A DNA stretch of 64,000 bases from Rhodobacteraceae bacterium IMCC1909 (GCA_030704425.1 JAPDHM010000001.1:992001-1056000), one strand, 5' to 3'; positions 10,180-20,555 are shown, numbered from the stretch's first letter. Numbers and translations: made by a program. Notes: generated from the sequence alone by a model not told the origin.

Positions 10180-11339
10180 TGCGCAGGGTTTCAATCTTTG
10201 GCGCCACCGGCTCCATTGGCCAAAATACGTTGGATCTCTTGCGGCGTGACCCAACGGCCTATCAGGTGGTGGCCTTGAGCGGTGGCCGCAACATTGCGCA
10301 GCTGGCCAAAGACGCGCTTGAGTTCTCTCCCGAAGTGGTTGTCACAGCCTTTGCCGATCTTTTGCCAGAGCTGCAGGCGGCTATGGCGGGATCTGGCGTG
10401 GCGGTTGAGGCGGGGGCTGAGGCAATCGCCCGAGCGGCTGAGCGGCCCGCCGATTGGATCATGTCATGTATTGTGGGCGTGGCGGGGCTAACGCCCAGTT
10501 TGCATGCGGTACAGCAAGGCACGACCTTGGCTCTGGCTAATAAAGAATCCCTTGTGGCCGCAGGTCCTATTTTGATGGCAGAGGCCCGGCGTCATGGGGC
10601 GACAATTTTGCCGGTGGACAGTGAGCATTCCGCGGTGTTTCAAGCCTTAATAGGGGAAGATATTTCGACCGTTGAGCGCATCATCATTACCGCCAGCGGC
10701 GGGGCCTTTCGCGATTGGCCCCAGGCGGATCTGGCCAAGGCCACCCCGGCGCAGGCGCAAACCCATCCCAATTGGTCCATGGGGCAACGGATCACCATTG
10801 ACAGCGCCTCTATGTTCAACAAGGCTATGGAATTAATTGAGACCAAAGAGTTTTTTGGGATTCATGAGGCGCAGATCGAGACGATTATTCATCCCGAAAG
10901 CCTGATCCATGCGATGGTTGGATTTCAAGACGGCGGGATGATGGCCCATGTGGGGCCGCCAGATATGCGCCACGCCATCGGCTTCGCGCTTCACTATCCC
11001 GAGCGCCGCCCGTTAGATGTCGCACGCTTGGATCTTACGCAGATCGGCCAGTTTCGCTTCTACGCAGCCGATGAGGAGCGCTATCCGGCTCTAAGTTTGG
11101 CGCGCGAGGTGATGAGGCGGGGCAATCTGTGGGGCGCTGCGTTCAATGCGGCTAAGGAAGTGGCCTTAGATCGTTTTATTGCAGGGGACATTGGATTTTT
11201 AGATATGGCGATACTGGTTGAAAAGGCGTTGCAGGATATGGATCGCGCGGAGCTGCTGCGCGGCGCGCCTCGTGATTTTACGGATGTTTTGCAGGCCGAT
11301 CAAGCCACGCGCGAAAGGGCCCGGACAATAGATGTTTGA
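10179..11339 (+). CDS. dxr: 1-deoxy-D-xylulose 5-phosphate reductoisomerase
   Basis: Dxr performs the second step of the MEP pathway, giving 2-C-methylerythritol 4-phosphate with NADPH. The protein has 386 aa. GATGSIGQNTLDL near residue 7 is the dinucleotide fold. PVDSEHSAVFQAL and SGGAFRDWP mark the catalytic domain with its metal ligands. ATG 10179 is preferred over GTG 10176, giving a one-base overlap with cdsA. It overlaps rseP by eight bases. Confidence 0.96.
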   Translation: MRRVSIFGATGSIGQNTLDLLRRDPTAYQVVALSGGRNIAQLAKDALEFSPEVVVTAFADLLPELQAAMAGSGVAVEAGAEAIARAAERPADWIMSCIVGVAGLTPSLHAVQQGTTLALANKESLVAAGPILMAEARRHGATILPVDSEHSAVFQALIGEDISTVERIIITASGGAFRDWPQADLAKATPAQAQTHPNWSMGQRITIDSASMFNKAMELIETKEFFGIHEAQIETIIHPESLIHAMVGFQDGGMMAHVGPPDMRHAIGFALHYPERRPLDVARLDLTQIGQFRFYAADEERYPALSLAREVMRRGNLWGAAFNAAKEVALDRFIAGDIGFLDMAILVEKALQDMDRAELLRGAPRDFTDVLQADQATRERARTIDV

Positions 11340-12663
11340 TATTGCTGCACTCTCTGCCTCTTTTGGCGGATTTATTTGGATGATCTTCTTTTTTGTCATC
11401 GCTCTATCGGTCATCGTCGCGGTGCATGAATATGGTCATTACATCGTCGGACGTTGGTGCGGCATACATGCGGAGGTCTTCTCGGTGGGATTTGGCACCG
11501 TGCTCCTTTCGCGTGTGGACCGGCATGGCACGCGGTGGCAATTTGCAGCGCTGCCGTTTGGCGGATTTGTCCGCTTCAAGGGAGATGCCAGTGCCGCCAG
11601 CGCACCCGATGCTGCGCTATTGCCAAAGCTGAGTGCTGAAGAGCGGCGCAAAACCATGCATGGGGCGCCAATTTGGGCGCGGGCCGCGACGTCAGCGGCC
11701 GGGCCTGTGTTCAATTTTATCCTATCAATAGCGCTCTATTGTGGGTTGTTCATGTGGCATGGCCAATATGATGGCAGTTTGAAGATAGCGCAATTAACCC
11801 CGGTTCCGGGGGAAATGGGCCTGCAGATCGGAGATGAAATCTTGGCCGTTGAGGGGCAAGACGTGCGCAGTTACGAAGAATTTGCGACGATAGGTCAGGC
11901 GCTCGTGCCCCCCGTGCGCTACGCGGTGATGCGTGACGGGCGGCGCAGCTCTGTGCTGGGACCCGTACCTTTCCCGGCATTGGTGGCGCAGGTCCAGCCG
12001 CGCTCTGCGGCGATTGAGGCGGGGTTGCAAGCCGGTGACGTGATTTTGCGGATCGATGGAAGGACCATTAACGGGTTTTCTCAGTTGCAACAGTCCGTGG
12101 CGGAGGCTGATGGAGATGAAATGGAATTTTCAGTGTGGCGCGCCGGCAAAGAATTTGATGTGCGCCTGACTGCAAAATCGGTCGCGATTCCTAGCGCAAA
12201 TGGTGAATTTGTAAACCGGCGATTGGTGGGCATTTCTGGTGGGACGTTCTTTGAGCCGGGTACGGATCCATTGCCCTTTGGTGTGGCGATCCGCGCGGCC
12301 GCTGAGCGCACCTGGTCGATCATTACCCTGTCTCTAGCAGGTTTGAATCAAATGGTTCTTGGCTCGATCAGCGCCTGCAATATTTCCGGTCCGGTGGCGA
12401 TTGCGGAGACGGCTGGGCAGATGGCGCGTCAGGGAGCGATGCCCTTTGTTGCTTTGATCGCAGGATTGTCGACCGCGGTTGGCTTGATGAATCTCTTTCC
12501 CATCCCGGTCTTGGATGGCGGGCATTTGCTATTTTGCGTTTATGAAGCGATCACGGGGCGCAAGCCAAGTGATTCTGCTCTGCAGATTTTGATGACCATC
12601 GGGCTGTTTTTGGTTTTGTCGCTTACGGCCTTCGCTGTGGTCATGAATTTCATGTGCCCGTAA
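11332..12663 (+). CDS. rseP: Site-2 zinc metalloprotease RseP
   Basis: RseP cleaves anti-sigma factors and leftover signal peptides within the inner membrane. It has 443 aa. The zinc site HEYGH is at residues 32-36 in the first helix, and the third ligand comes from PVLDGGHLLF near residue 400. At least one PDZ-type region, around residues 215-290, is clear (AAIEAGLQAGDVILRIDG). Its position between dxr and bamA is the classical one. Confidence 0.95.
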   Translation: MFDIAALSASFGGFIWMIFFFVIALSVIVAVHEYGHYIVGRWCGIHAEVFSVGFGTVLLSRVDRHGTRWQFAALPFGGFVRFKGDASAASAPDAALLPKLSAEERRKTMHGAPIWARAATSAAGPVFNFILSIALYCGLFMWHGQYDGSLKIAQLTPVPGEMGLQIGDEILAVEGQDVRSYEEFATIGQALVPPVRYAVMRDGRRSSVLGPVPFPALVAQVQPRSAAIEAGLQAGDVILRIDGRTINGFSQLQQSVAEADGDEMEFSVWRAGKEFDVRLTAKSVAIPSANGEFVNRRLVGISGGTFFEPGTDPLPFGVAIRAAAERTWSIITLSLAGLNQMVLGSISACNISGPVAIAETAGQMARQGAMPFVALIAGLSTAVGLMNLFPIPVLDGGHLLFCVYEAITGRKPSDSALQILMTIGLFLVLSLTAFAVVMNFMCP

Positions 12664-12785
12664 CCTGACACGGTGGCGAAAAAGCCCGGAAAATGCGGTG
12701 ATTGGCACGCAGTTTTTTTTGACACAGTGCCGGCGAGGCGATAAGTTCACGAAATATTAACCAAGCCACAACAGGGACATTTGTG

Positions 12786-15131
12786 ATGAAACTTTTTGGA
12801 GCTCATGCGGCACAGGCAACCGTTTTGATCCGCGCCCTTGGTGTCATGATGATCTCTTGCGTCTGGATGGTGCAGGCGGCGCAGGCAAATGATTTTGAAA
12901 TTACTGAAATTATAGTCGACGGTAATCGGCGGATCGAGACAGAAACCATCCGCAGCTACACAGAGATCGAGACCCCGGCCGTTTTGGCGATTGGTGAGGT
13001 TAATGACGCGGTGCAGCGCGTGCGCGATTCAAACCTGTTTGAGACCGTGACGGCAGAGGTCCAAGGCAACAAGCTCAAGGTCACTGTCGTTGAATTTCCG
13101 ACGGTGAATGAAGTTGTGTTTGAAGGCAATGACCGGCTTGGCGAAAAACAGTTGAGCGCTTTAGTGCGCTCGCAATCCCGGCGGATTTATTCGGTCAGCA
13201 AAGTGCGTGATGATGCCAATGCCATCGCTGAGGCTTATGCCAATCAAGGCCGCATAGCCGCCTCTGTCGAACCGCGGATCATTCGGCGATCGGACAACCG
13301 TGTTGATGTGATTTTTGAGATTGCGGAGGGCGGTGTTGTGGAGATTGAACGTCTGTCCTTTGTGGGCAATCGGACGTTCTCCGATCGGCGGTTGCGCCGT
13401 GTTTTGAACACCAAACAAGCCGGTCTGCTGCGGATATTCGTACAGCGCGACACCTATATTGAGGATCGGGTAGAATTCGACAAGCAAGTTCTGACTGATT
13501 TTTATAATTCGCGTGGCTATATTGATTTTCAAGTGCAAGCTGTGACCTCAGAGCTGTCGAAAACCAAAGATTCCTTCTTTCTCACCTTCCGTGTTCAAGA
13601 AGGGCAGCAATTCTCTTTTGGCAAAATCACCACAACGTCAGACCTTGAAGATGTGGATACGGGGAATTTTGAAAACGCGATTAAAACCGAACAGGGGGAT
13701 ATCTACTCTCCGGCCCTGGTCGAAAATACCATCGCCCGGATGGAGCGCCGAGCTCTAGAACTGGGGCTTGATTTCGTGCGTGTTGAGCCGCGTGTGACCC
13801 GCAACAATGAAGGCCTGGCCTTGGATATTGATTTCAACCTGTCTCGCGGTCCGCGCGTTTTTGTTGAGCGGATTGATATTGCAGGCAATACGACCACGCT
13901 TGATCGGGTGATCCGCCGGCAGTTCAAAGTCGTTGAGGGAGATGCGTTAAACCCCGGTGAAATTCGCGCCAGCGCTCAACGGATTCGCGCGCTGGGTTTC
14001 TTCGCAAACTCTAATGTAACCACCCGCGAGGGGTCTGCACCTAATCAAAGGATCGTCGAAGTTTCGGTGACTGAGAAGCCAACCGGCAGCTTAAAATTCG
14101 GGGCCAATTATAATTCGGCCAATGGGGTCGGATTGGTGGCCAGTTTTCGTGAAGAAAATTTCTTGGGCCGGGGGCAAGCCACCAGTTTTGGAATCAATAC
14201 CACGACAAGCACGCGCGGTTTTAGTTTTGGGTTCAAAGAGCCATCGCTATTCAACCGAGATTTGAGCTTGAGTTTTGGGGTAGATTACCGTGGCACCAAC
14301 AAGAACAATGCGCGGTACAATACCGGTTCCTTTGAAATTGATGCAGCCTTGGGCTTTCCTGTCAGCGAATCTGGATTTTTTACCCCTAAGCTCTTATACG
14401 AAACTGAAGAGCTTAGAGATGTGACCACAAGTTCAGCAGTTATCACAGGAGAAGCTGCGGAGGGTGACCGCAAAACGCTTGGCCTGGGCTATACTTATTA
14501 TTTCGACAACCGCCGCACGGGCCTTAATCCGAATTCCGGAGTTTTTTTGCGGCTGTCACAAGATTTTGGCCTGACCGGGGACGCGCGTTTTGTCCGCACG
14601 AATGTAAAATTGGGTGGTGAAACCTATGTGCGTAATGAAGACTTCAAAGTCACAGCGATTTTGGAAGGCGGCGCGCTGAGTTATGCCGGTGGCAGTTCAA
14701 GCCGGGTTACGGATCGTTTTTTCCTTGGGTCTGGCTTGTTTCGAGGTTTTGCACCCGGCGGTCTGGGGCCTCGCGAAGTCGACACGAGCAACTCGATCAA
14801 TGACGCGCTTGGCGGTGAATACTACGGGGTTGCGCGGTTTGAGACGCAATTTCCAATCGGCCTGCCAGAAGAATATGGCATTGAGTTCGGCGCTTTCTTC
14901 GATGCGGGCTCCCTTTGGGGTTTGGATTCGGCCCATGTAGGGTCGGGTGCGAACCAAGCACCGGCCAATACGATCCTTTATGATGAGTTCACCCTGCGCG
15001 CGGTGGCTGGCGTGTCCATCTTTTGGAATACCCCGATTGGTCCACTGCGTTTCAACTTCACCGATGCGGTTAAAACTGCAGAGTATGACGTTAAGCAGAA
15101 TTTTGATCTCACCATTTCGGCGTCTTTCTGA
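12786..15131 (+). CDS. bamA: Outer membrane protein assembly factor BamA
   Basis: BamA inserts beta-barrel proteins into the outer membrane. It has 781 aa from ATG 12786, with AGGGAC upstream. The signal peptide ends near AQAND (about residue 36). POTRA repeats fill residues 37-430 and an Omp85 barrel follows, with the conserved FLGSGLFRGF and a terminal phenylalanine (TISASF) typical of outer-membrane proteins. The stop overlaps the next start by one base (TGATG), coupling it to the OmpH/Skp chaperone. Confidence 0.96.
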   Translation: MKLFGAHAAQATVLIRALGVMMISCVWMVQAAQANDFEITEIIVDGNRRIETETIRSYTEIETPAVLAIGEVNDAVQRVRDSNLFETVTAEVQGNKLKVTVVEFPTVNEVVFEGNDRLGEKQLSALVRSQSRRIYSVSKVRDDANAIAEAYANQGRIAASVEPRIIRRSDNRVDVIFEIAEGGVVEIERLSFVGNRTFSDRRLRRVLNTKQAGLLRIFVQRDTYIEDRVEFDKQVLTDFYNSRGYIDFQVQAVTSELSKTKDSFFLTFRVQEGQQFSFGKITTTSDLEDVDTGNFENAIKTEQGDIYSPALVENTIARMERRALELGLDFVRVEPRVTRNNEGLALDIDFNLSRGPRVFVERIDIAGNTTTLDRVIRRQFKVVEGDALNPGEIRASAQRIRALGFFANSNVTTREGSAPNQRIVEVSVTEKPTGSLKFGANYNSANGVGLVASFREENFLGRGQATSFGINTTTSTRGFSFGFKEPSLFNRDLSLSFGVDYRGTNKNNARYNTGSFEIDAALGFPVSESGFFTPKLLYETEELRDVTTSSAVITGEAAEGDRKTLGLGYTYYFDNRRTGLNPNSGVFLRLSQDFGLTGDARFVRTNVKLGGETYVRNEDFKVTAILEGGALSYAGGSSSRVTDRFFLGSGLFRGFAPGGLGPREVDTSNSINDALGGEYYGVARFETQFPIGLPEEYGIEFGAFFDAGSLWGLDSAHVGSGANQAPANTILYDEFTLRAVAGVSIFWNTPIGPLRFNFTDAVKTAEYDVKQNFDLTISASF

Positions 15132-15697
15132 TGGGCGCTTGCGCCAGGTTAGTCCGATTTTCTTTACTGTGGCTTAGCTTGCTATGGGCGCTTCTCGCGG
15201 CGCCCTTGGCGGCGCAGGAGGCCTCAATATTGGTGGTCGATCTTGATCGGGCCTATGAAACCTCTTTGTTTGGAAAATCTATGCGCGCGCAGTTTCGCGA
15301 AGATAATCAAGACGTAGCAGCTGAAAATACGCTCCTATTGAATGCCTTGAAAGATGAAGAGCTGCAGCTGACAGAGGATCGTACGACGCTGTCTGCCGAA
15401 GAATTTGCCGCCGCCGCCGCCGCATTTGATGCGAAAGTCCAGGAAATCCGCAGTGCACGGCTTGAAAAAATTAGGCAAGTGGATGAGCAGTTTAAGAATC
15501 TGAAGCCACTGTTTTTTAGCCGAATTGAGCCCTTTTTTGACCTGGTTATGCGGGAGTTCAATGCAACTGTGATCTTGGAGAAACGCTCGGTTTTACGCAG
15601 CATCGAGGGCATCGATATCACAGATCTTCTCGTCGAGCGGGTTGATGATGCCTATCTGGCCAGCGTTTCTGCCACCGAGCCGGCCGCCGAAAATTAA
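15131..15697 (+). CDS. OmpH/Skp family periplasmic chaperone
   Basis: This is a small periplasmic chaperone that holds unfolded outer-membrane proteins for BamA. The 188-aa chain starts with a signal peptide (LLWLSLLWALLAAPLAAQ, cleavage near residue 28). An EASILVVDLDRAYETS segment is typical of OmpH, and charged helical sequence between residues 60 and 140 would form the coiled-coil arms. It follows bamA directly. An lpxD gene, often found next in other proteobacteria, is absent here; fabZ comes next after 108 bases. Confidence 0.9.
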   Translation: MGACARLVRFSLLWLSLLWALLAAPLAAQEASILVVDLDRAYETSLFGKSMRAQFREDNQDVAAENTLLLNALKDEELQLTEDRTTLSAEEFAAAAAAFDAKVQEIRSARLEKIRQVDEQFKNLKPLFFSRIEPFFDLVMREFNATVILEKRSVLRSIEGIDITDLLVERVDDAYLASVSATEPAAEN

Positions 15698-15805
15698 ACC
15701 TCGGTTTGCGCCTTGGCTCCGAACGGGCGCCAGAATGGCTGTTCGGGCAAATGTTGCACGGCGCGTCGGGCTTTGGTACCTTTAATAAAATTAAGGATAA
15801 AATAC

Positions 15806-16267
15806 ATGACCGAACTTGCAAGCGCTGACATCCAACTGATTCAAGTCATTCTTCCGCATCGTTACCCCTTCCTTTTGGTAGATCGTGTCGAAGATATTGA
15901 TGGGGTGAAATCGGCGCGCGGTATCAAAAACGTCACGATAAATGAACCCCATTTTCAAGGCCATTTCCCGGGCACGCCCATTATGCCGGGGGTAACGATT
16001 ATTGAGGCTCTGGCGCAAACGGCCGCTGTTATGGTTGGGGTGACCCATAATTTGGCAGATACCAATATGTTGATCTACTTTATGTCGATCGATAAATGTA
16101 AATTCCGCCGCAAAGTCGTGCCCGGCGATGTTCTGGAGTTGCATGTGGAGACCCTGCGCGGCGGATCCAAAATCTGGAAATTTAAAGGCCGTGGTTTGGT
16201 CAATGGCGAAATGGCGGCAGAGGCCGAATTCACCGCCATGATGGATCTGCCGGAGACCGCCAAGTGA
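15806..16267 (+). CDS. fabZ: 3-hydroxyacyl-ACP dehydratase FabZ
   Basis: FabZ dehydrates 3-hydroxyacyl-ACP in fatty acid synthesis. The start is ATG 15806 (AAGGA upstream); a longer in-frame reading to 15713 adds residues unlike the family. The 153-aa hot-dog protein has [12 protein letters not shown] at residues 15-26, with the catalytic histidine in the segment [15 protein letters not shown] near 53-67 and the glutamate in EALAQ. It overlaps lpxA by four bases (GTGA). Confidence 0.96.
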   Translation: MTELASADIQLIQVILPHRYPFLLVDRVEDIDGVKSARGIKNVTINEPHFQGHFPGTPIMPGVTIIEALAQTAAVMVGVTHNLADTNMLIYFMSIDKCKFRRKVVPGDVLELHVETLRGGSKIWKFKGRGLVNGEMAAEAEFTAMMDLPETAK

Positions 16268-17061
16268 GCGTCGATAGCACCGCACAGATTCATCCGTCAG
16301 CGGTCATCGAGCCGGGGGCCCGCATCGGGGCGGGCTGTGAGATTGGGCCGTTTTGTTGGATAGGGGCCCATGTGGAGCTTGCGGAAAATGTTGTTTGCAA
16401 ATCACATGTGGTTATTCGTGGGCAGACCAAAGTCGGTTCTGACACGCGCATTTTCTCATTTGCCGTAATTGGTGAAATTCCGCAGGATTTGAAATTTAAA
16501 GGCGAAGTGTCCCAGCTGGAGATCGGCCAGCGCAACACCATCCGCGAGCATGTGACCATCAATCTTGGCACCCAAGGCGGCGGCGGCGTCACCTCGATTG
16601 GCGATGACTGTTTGCTGATGGCCGGCTGCCATATCGCCCATGACGCGCGCTTGGGAAATCGGGTCATTATTGTAAATTCTGCAGCCATTGCGGGCCATGT
16701 GGTCATTGAGGATGACGTGATTGTTGGTGGCCTTTGCGGCGTGCATCAATTCGTGCGCCTTGGAAAGGGCGCTATTATTGGCGCGGTTACTATGGTGACC
16801 AATGATGTGATTCCCTACGGTCTGGTGCAGGCGTCACGGGGACAGTTAGATGGTCTCAACCTTGTTGGCTTAAAGCGCCGTGGGGTGGATCGCCAAGACA
16901 TTACGGCTCTGCGCGCCGCCTTTCAGATGCTGGCCCAAGGGGAGGGCGCATTTCAAGATCGTGCGAAACGACTTGGGGAGGAAACCGACAGTGCTTATGT
17001 TCAGGAAATTGTCGATTTTATTCTGGGCGACAGCGGTCGCTCCTTTTTGACACCGGGTTAA
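16264..17061 (+). CDS. lpxA: UDP-N-acetylglucosamine acyltransferase
   Basis: LpxA adds the first acyl chain in lipid A synthesis. The 265-aa protein starts with GTG 16264 inside the fabZ stop. Hexapeptide repeats (left-handed beta helix) run through residues 5-190, for example [32 protein letters not shown], near residue 122, carries the catalytic histidine, and a helical C-terminal domain follows. It belongs to the fabZ-lpxA-lpxI-lpxB lipid A block. Confidence 0.96.
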   Translation: MSVDSTAQIHPSAVIEPGARIGAGCEIGPFCWIGAHVELAENVVCKSHVVIRGQTKVGSDTRIFSFAVIGEIPQDLKFKGEVSQLEIGQRNTIREHVTINLGTQGGGGVTSIGDDCLLMAGCHIAHDARLGNRVIIVNSAAIAGHVVIEDDVIVGGLCGVHQFVRLGKGAIIGAVTMVTNDVIPYGLVQASRGQLDGLNLVGLKRRGVDRQDITALRAAFQMLAQGEGAFQDRAKRLGEETDSAYVQEIVDFILGDSGRSFLTPG

Positions 17062-17065
17062 ACGG

Positions 17066-17869
17066 ATGCTGGTGCTGATATGTGGGCAGGGTGCTTTGCC
17101 GGGTCTGATTGTTCGAAACAGGTCCCATGTGCCCGTGATTGCGGCTCTGGAGCAATTTAGGCCCGAGGGTCTTGCCGTCGATTTGACGTTTCGCCTGGAA
17201 ACCCTTGGAACTTTCTTGCACGAATTGAAACTCCGCGGGGTTAAGCAGGTTTGTTTCGCCGGTGCGATTAGGCGGCCAAAAGTCAACCCCGCGCAAATTG
17301 ACGCGGCCACGCAGCCGCTTGTGAGCCAGATTGCCCGAGCGCTTTCTGGCGGCGATGATGCCGCCTTACGCATAGTTATTGAAATTTTCGAACAGGCCGG
17401 ATTTGAAGTGGTTGGTTTTGCGCAGCTTATACCTGAGCTATTGCCGCCGGGCGGGGTGTTGAGCAAACGCACACCTGACGCTCATGATCACAAAGATGTG
17501 GCGCGGGCTCAAACGGTGGTTGAGGGGCTCTCAGCTTTGGACATGGGGCAGGGCTGTGTTGTGGCGTCTGGCCAGATCTTGGCCGTTGAAGCTTTTGGCG
17601 GCACCCGGTGGATGTTATCGCGCCTCCCGGCCGTTCGGCCCGCTGATTGGCCCGAAGGGGGGGTGCTCTATAAAGCTCCGAAGGCCGGCCAAGAGCGGCG
17701 AATCGACCTGCCAGCCATTGGCCCTGAGACCATGGCGCAGGCGGCGCAGGCAGGGCTGGCGGGGGTCGCCATAGTGCAGGGCGGCGTGGTTACCTTGGAT
17801 TTACCAGATGTCATTGCTGAGGCGGATCGTTTGGGGCTGTTTCTATGGGTGTGTGAGGCGAAGCTGTGA
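17066..17869 (+). CDS. lpxI: UDP-2,3-diacylglucosamine diphosphatase LpxI (DUF1009)
   Basis: LpxI hydrolyses UDP-2,3-diacylglucosamine to lipid X, replacing LpxH in most alphaproteobacteria. The 267-aa protein opens with LVLICGQGALPGLI and has the C-terminal DUF1009 block with QGCVVASGQILAVEAFGGT near 165-185 and a VDVP-like IDLPAIGPETM further on. It lies four bases after lpxA and overlaps lpxB by four bases (GTGA). The placement between lpxA and lpxB is the usual one and supports the call. Confidence 0.93.
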   Translation: MLVLICGQGALPGLIVRNRSHVPVIAALEQFRPEGLAVDLTFRLETLGTFLHELKLRGVKQVCFAGAIRRPKVNPAQIDAATQPLVSQIARALSGGDDAALRIVIEIFEQAGFEVVGFAQLIPELLPPGGVLSKRTPDAHDHKDVARAQTVVEGLSALDMGQGCVVASGQILAVEAFGGTRWMLSRLPAVRPADWPEGGVLYKAPKAGQERRIDLPAIGPETMAQAAQAGLAGVAIVQGGVVTLDLPDVIAEADRLGLFLWVCEAKL

Positions 17870-19020
17870 AACTGTTCCTTTTGGCAGGTGAGGCCTCCGG
17901 CGATCGGCTTGGAGCGGATCTGATGCGCGGGTTGCGTCACCTTACACCGGATGTGACCTTTAGAGGGATCGCCGGGCCAGAGATGCAAAGTGAAGGTTTG
18001 GACAGCCTGTTTGATATTTCCGAGCTTTCCGTCATGGGTTTGGCAGAAGTCTTGCCAAAATATTTCGCCCTAAAGCGCCGCTTGGATCAGACCGTGGCGG
18101 AGGTGCTGGAGTGGAAGCCAGATATTTTGATCACCATTGACAGTCCTGATTTCTCCTTAAGGGTGGCACGGGCGGTGCGGGAGGCTGACCCTCGGATCAG
18201 AACCTGCCATTATGTTGCGCCCTCAGTTTGGGCTTGGCGAGCGGGGCGCGCAAAGAAAATGGCGGGCTTTATTGATCATGTGCTGGCGCTATTGCCGTTC
18301 GAGCCGCCCTACATGGAGGCGGAAGGCATGGCTTGCGATTTTGTGGGTCATCCGGTCGCGGCGCAAGCCCCGATCACCTCTAAACGGATTGCTAAGTTTC
18401 AAACTGATTACGCCTTAGATCCAGCGCGTGAGCCTTTAGTGATTCTGCCAGGATCTCGACCCTCAGAAGTCAAGCGCCTGTTGCCCGTGTTTTGCCAGGT
18501 CCTGTCAGAGCCATGTTTCGCAGATTTTCAGCTGATTTTTCCGACATTGCCGCATTTGGAGCCGCTCTTGCGCGAAGCGCTTGAGGCTTTGCCGCAGGAG
18601 ACACGGTTGGTCACAGGTTCCGGGCTCAGCGCGGCGGCTGCCGCCGACGAGCGGCTGGTTGCCTATGGCGCCGCAAAGGCAGCTTTGGCTGCCTCTGGCA
18701 CCGTGTCGCTTGAGCTTGCAGCGGCCGGCACGCCGATGGTGATTGCCTATGACATGGGTCTCATCTCGCGGTTGATCATCGGTGCTATGCTCCAAATTGA
18801 CACGGTGACCTTGGTCAATCTGGTATCAGAGACCCGGGCTGTGCCAGAATTTATTGGTCGGGACTGTAAAGCCGCACAAATCGCACCCGCTTTGCGGCAA
18901 ATTCTGAGCGCTCCCGTGGCGCAGGCGCAAGCCATAGAGGAGACGATGACGCGCCTTGGCCGTGGAGATCCCGAGTTACCCTATCGCGCGGCGCGCGCTG
19001 TCCTCAAAGGGCCCCAATAG
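17866..19020 (+). CDS. lpxB: Lipid-A-disaccharide synthase
   Basis: LpxB joins UDP-diacylglucosamine and lipid X to form the lipid A disaccharide at the inner membrane surface. The 384-aa protein begins FLLAGEASGDRLGADLM and keeps the glycosyltransferase-B pattern: ITIDSPDFSLRVA near residue 87, HYVAPSVWAWR near 115, and LPGSRPSEVKRL near 190. Start GTG 17866 overlaps the lpxI stop. It is the last gene of this rightward operon and ends two bases short of the convergent mnmA. Confidence 0.96.
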   Translation: MKLFLLAGEASGDRLGADLMRGLRHLTPDVTFRGIAGPEMQSEGLDSLFDISELSVMGLAEVLPKYFALKRRLDQTVAEVLEWKPDILITIDSPDFSLRVARAVREADPRIRTCHYVAPSVWAWRAGRAKKMAGFIDHVLALLPFEPPYMEAEGMACDFVGHPVAAQAPITSKRIAKFQTDYALDPAREPLVILPGSRPSEVKRLLPVFCQVLSEPCFADFQLIFPTLPHLEPLLREALEALPQETRLVTGSGLSAAAAADERLVAYGAAKAALAASGTVSLELAAAGTPMVIAYDMGLISRLIIGAMLQIDTVTLVNLVSETRAVPEFIGRDCKAAQIAPALRQILSAPVAQAQAIEETMTRLGRGDPELPYRAARAVLKGPQ

Positions 19021-19022
19021 GC

Positions 19023-20159
19023 TCATTCACGGGTGATCCAACCACCGCCCAAAACCCGGCTGCCATCGGGATCATAGAAAACGCAAGCCTGGCCCGGCGC
19101 CACACCCTCTTCGGCCATCATGAGCTCTACCACCGCTTCGGTTTCCGACAACGGGCGCAGGACCGCGTCGCGTGGCGGGCGGGTGGAGCGGACTTTTGCG
19201 GCGATGCTCCATTCGGCTTGGTCGGTCAAAGGCCTGTCGCCAAGCCAATTGACTTCCTTAAGGCGCACTTGCCGTGTCGCCAGCATCTCTTTCGGTCCAA
19301 CCACCACATGCCGGTTTTCGATATCCAAGCGGACCACATAGATTGGATCAGTCAATCCACCGATGCCAAGACCGCGTCGTTGGCCAATGGTATAGTGGAT
19401 AATGCCCTCATGGGTTCCCAGAACATTGCCGCTCTGATCGACAATGTCACCCGGTTGTGCCGAGCCTGGATGTAGCTTTTCAATGACCGCCGCGTAGTTA
19501 CCATCTGGTACAAAGCAAATATCTTGGCTGTCAGGTTTATCGGCCACACCAAGGCCGTATTTGCTCGCCAGAGCGCGCGTTTCAGCCTTGGAGGTCAAAT
19601 GCCCCAGTGGGAATCTCAGATATTCAAGCTGCTCTATCGTGGTTGAAAATAGAAAATAACTTTGATCGCGATTGTGATCTGCGGCCATATGCAATTGCGC
19701 ACCCGTTGCGCCGACTTTGCGTTGGATGTAATGGCCCGTGGCCATGCAATCTGCGTCAAGATCTTTGGCCGTTTGCAACAAATCTTTGAATTTCACACGC
19801 TCATTGCAGCGAATACAGGGCACGGGTGTCGCCCCAGCCAGGTAACTTTCGGCAAAATCGCCGATAACCGCTTCGCGAAATTTATTCTCATAGTCCAAAA
19901 CATAATGCGGAAAATTGAGCTCTTCCGCCACGCGGCGCGCGTCGTGAATGTCGCGGCCAGCGCAGCATGCACCCTTTTTAGCGAGTGCTGCTCCATGGTC
20001 ATAAAGTTGGAGCGTAATGCCAACAACATCATAGCCTTGCGCCGCCAATTCGGCCGCAACAACCGAGCTATCAACCCCGCCTGACATGGCAACAACCACC
20101 CGCGTGTCTTCCGGCGCCTTGGCAAAACCAAGGGAATTTAAAGGGGTTTTATGGCTCAT
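19023..20159 (-). CDS. mnmA: tRNA-specific 2-thiouridylase
   Basis: MnmA puts sulfur on C2 of the wobble uridine in tRNA-Lys, -Glu and -Gln. The 378-aa protein has the PP-loop [15 protein letters not shown] near residue 24, a first catalytic cysteine in [13 protein letters not shown] near 117, and a second in [10 protein letters not shown] near 215. It runs leftward and converges on lpxB; sciP lies on the other side in the opposite direction. Confidence 0.96.
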   Translation of the reverse strand: MSHKTPLNSLGFAKAPEDTRVVVAMSGGVDSSVVAAELAAQGYDVVGITLQLYDHGAALAKKGACCAGRDIHDARRVAEELNFPHYVLDYENKFREAVIGDFAESYLAGATPVPCIRCNERVKFKDLLQTAKDLDADCMATGHYIQRKVGATGAQLHMAADHNRDQSYFLFSTTIEQLEYLRFPLGHLTSKAETRALASKYGLGVADKPDSQDICFVPDGNYAAVIEKLHPGSAQPGDIVDQSGNVLGTHEGIIHYTIGQRRGLGIGGLTDPIYVVRLDIENRHVVVGPKEMLATRQVRLKEVNWLGDRPLTDQAEWSIAAKVRSTRPPRDAVLRPLSETEAVVELMMAEEGVAPGQACVFYDPDGSRVLGGGWITRE

Positions 20160-20270
20160 GGGAGGTGCTCGGTCCTGCAGAATTTAGCTGAACTATAATA
20201 ACAAAAATGGCGCGCTTCACAATACTTTAAGTGCTTTGCGGTCCATTGGCCGCGAGAAAGGAGCCTGCAC

Positions 20271-20555
20271 TTGCATATTCGCAAGGTTCGCGGTCCACGC
20301 ATGGTTCAATTGCCTGATGGCGGATATTTGAGCCGTGGCGACCTGCCGCCACCTACGACAAAACGCTGGGTCGCCTCGCGCAAGGCGACTGTCTTGAAAG
20401 CCGTGCGTTTTGGACTGATTTCATTCGAGGAGGCCTGTAGCCTCTACGACTTGACCCAAGATGAATACAGCAGCTGGCAAACTGCTGTGGCCCGGCACGG
20501 GGAGTCAGCGCTGCGCGCCACGGCGTTGAAAAAGTATCGCCAATTTGATCAATAG
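20271..20555 (+). CDS. sciP: CtrA inhibitor SciP (DUF1153)
   Basis: SciP is a small helix-turn-helix protein that in Caulobacter binds CtrA and blocks transcription from CtrA-activated promoters. The 94-aa chain matches the DUF1153 family: VRGPRMVQLPDGG at the N-terminus, RADLPPPTTRRWVASRKA-like residues at 23-41, and the helix-turn-helix FGLISFEEACSLYDLTQDEY. The start is TTG 20271, supported by AAAGGAG seven bases upstream. It is intact although the adjacent ctrA is broken, so its function here is unclear. Confidence 0.9.
   Translation: MHIRKVRGPRMVQLPDGGYLSRGDLPPPTTKRWVASRKATVLKAVRFGLISFEEACSLYDLTQDEYSSWQTAVARHGESALRATALKKYRQFDQ

Noticed and set aside
16870-17472. 200-codon minus-strand frame across lpxA/lpxI
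   Set aside because: Antisense to two well-supported coupled genes.
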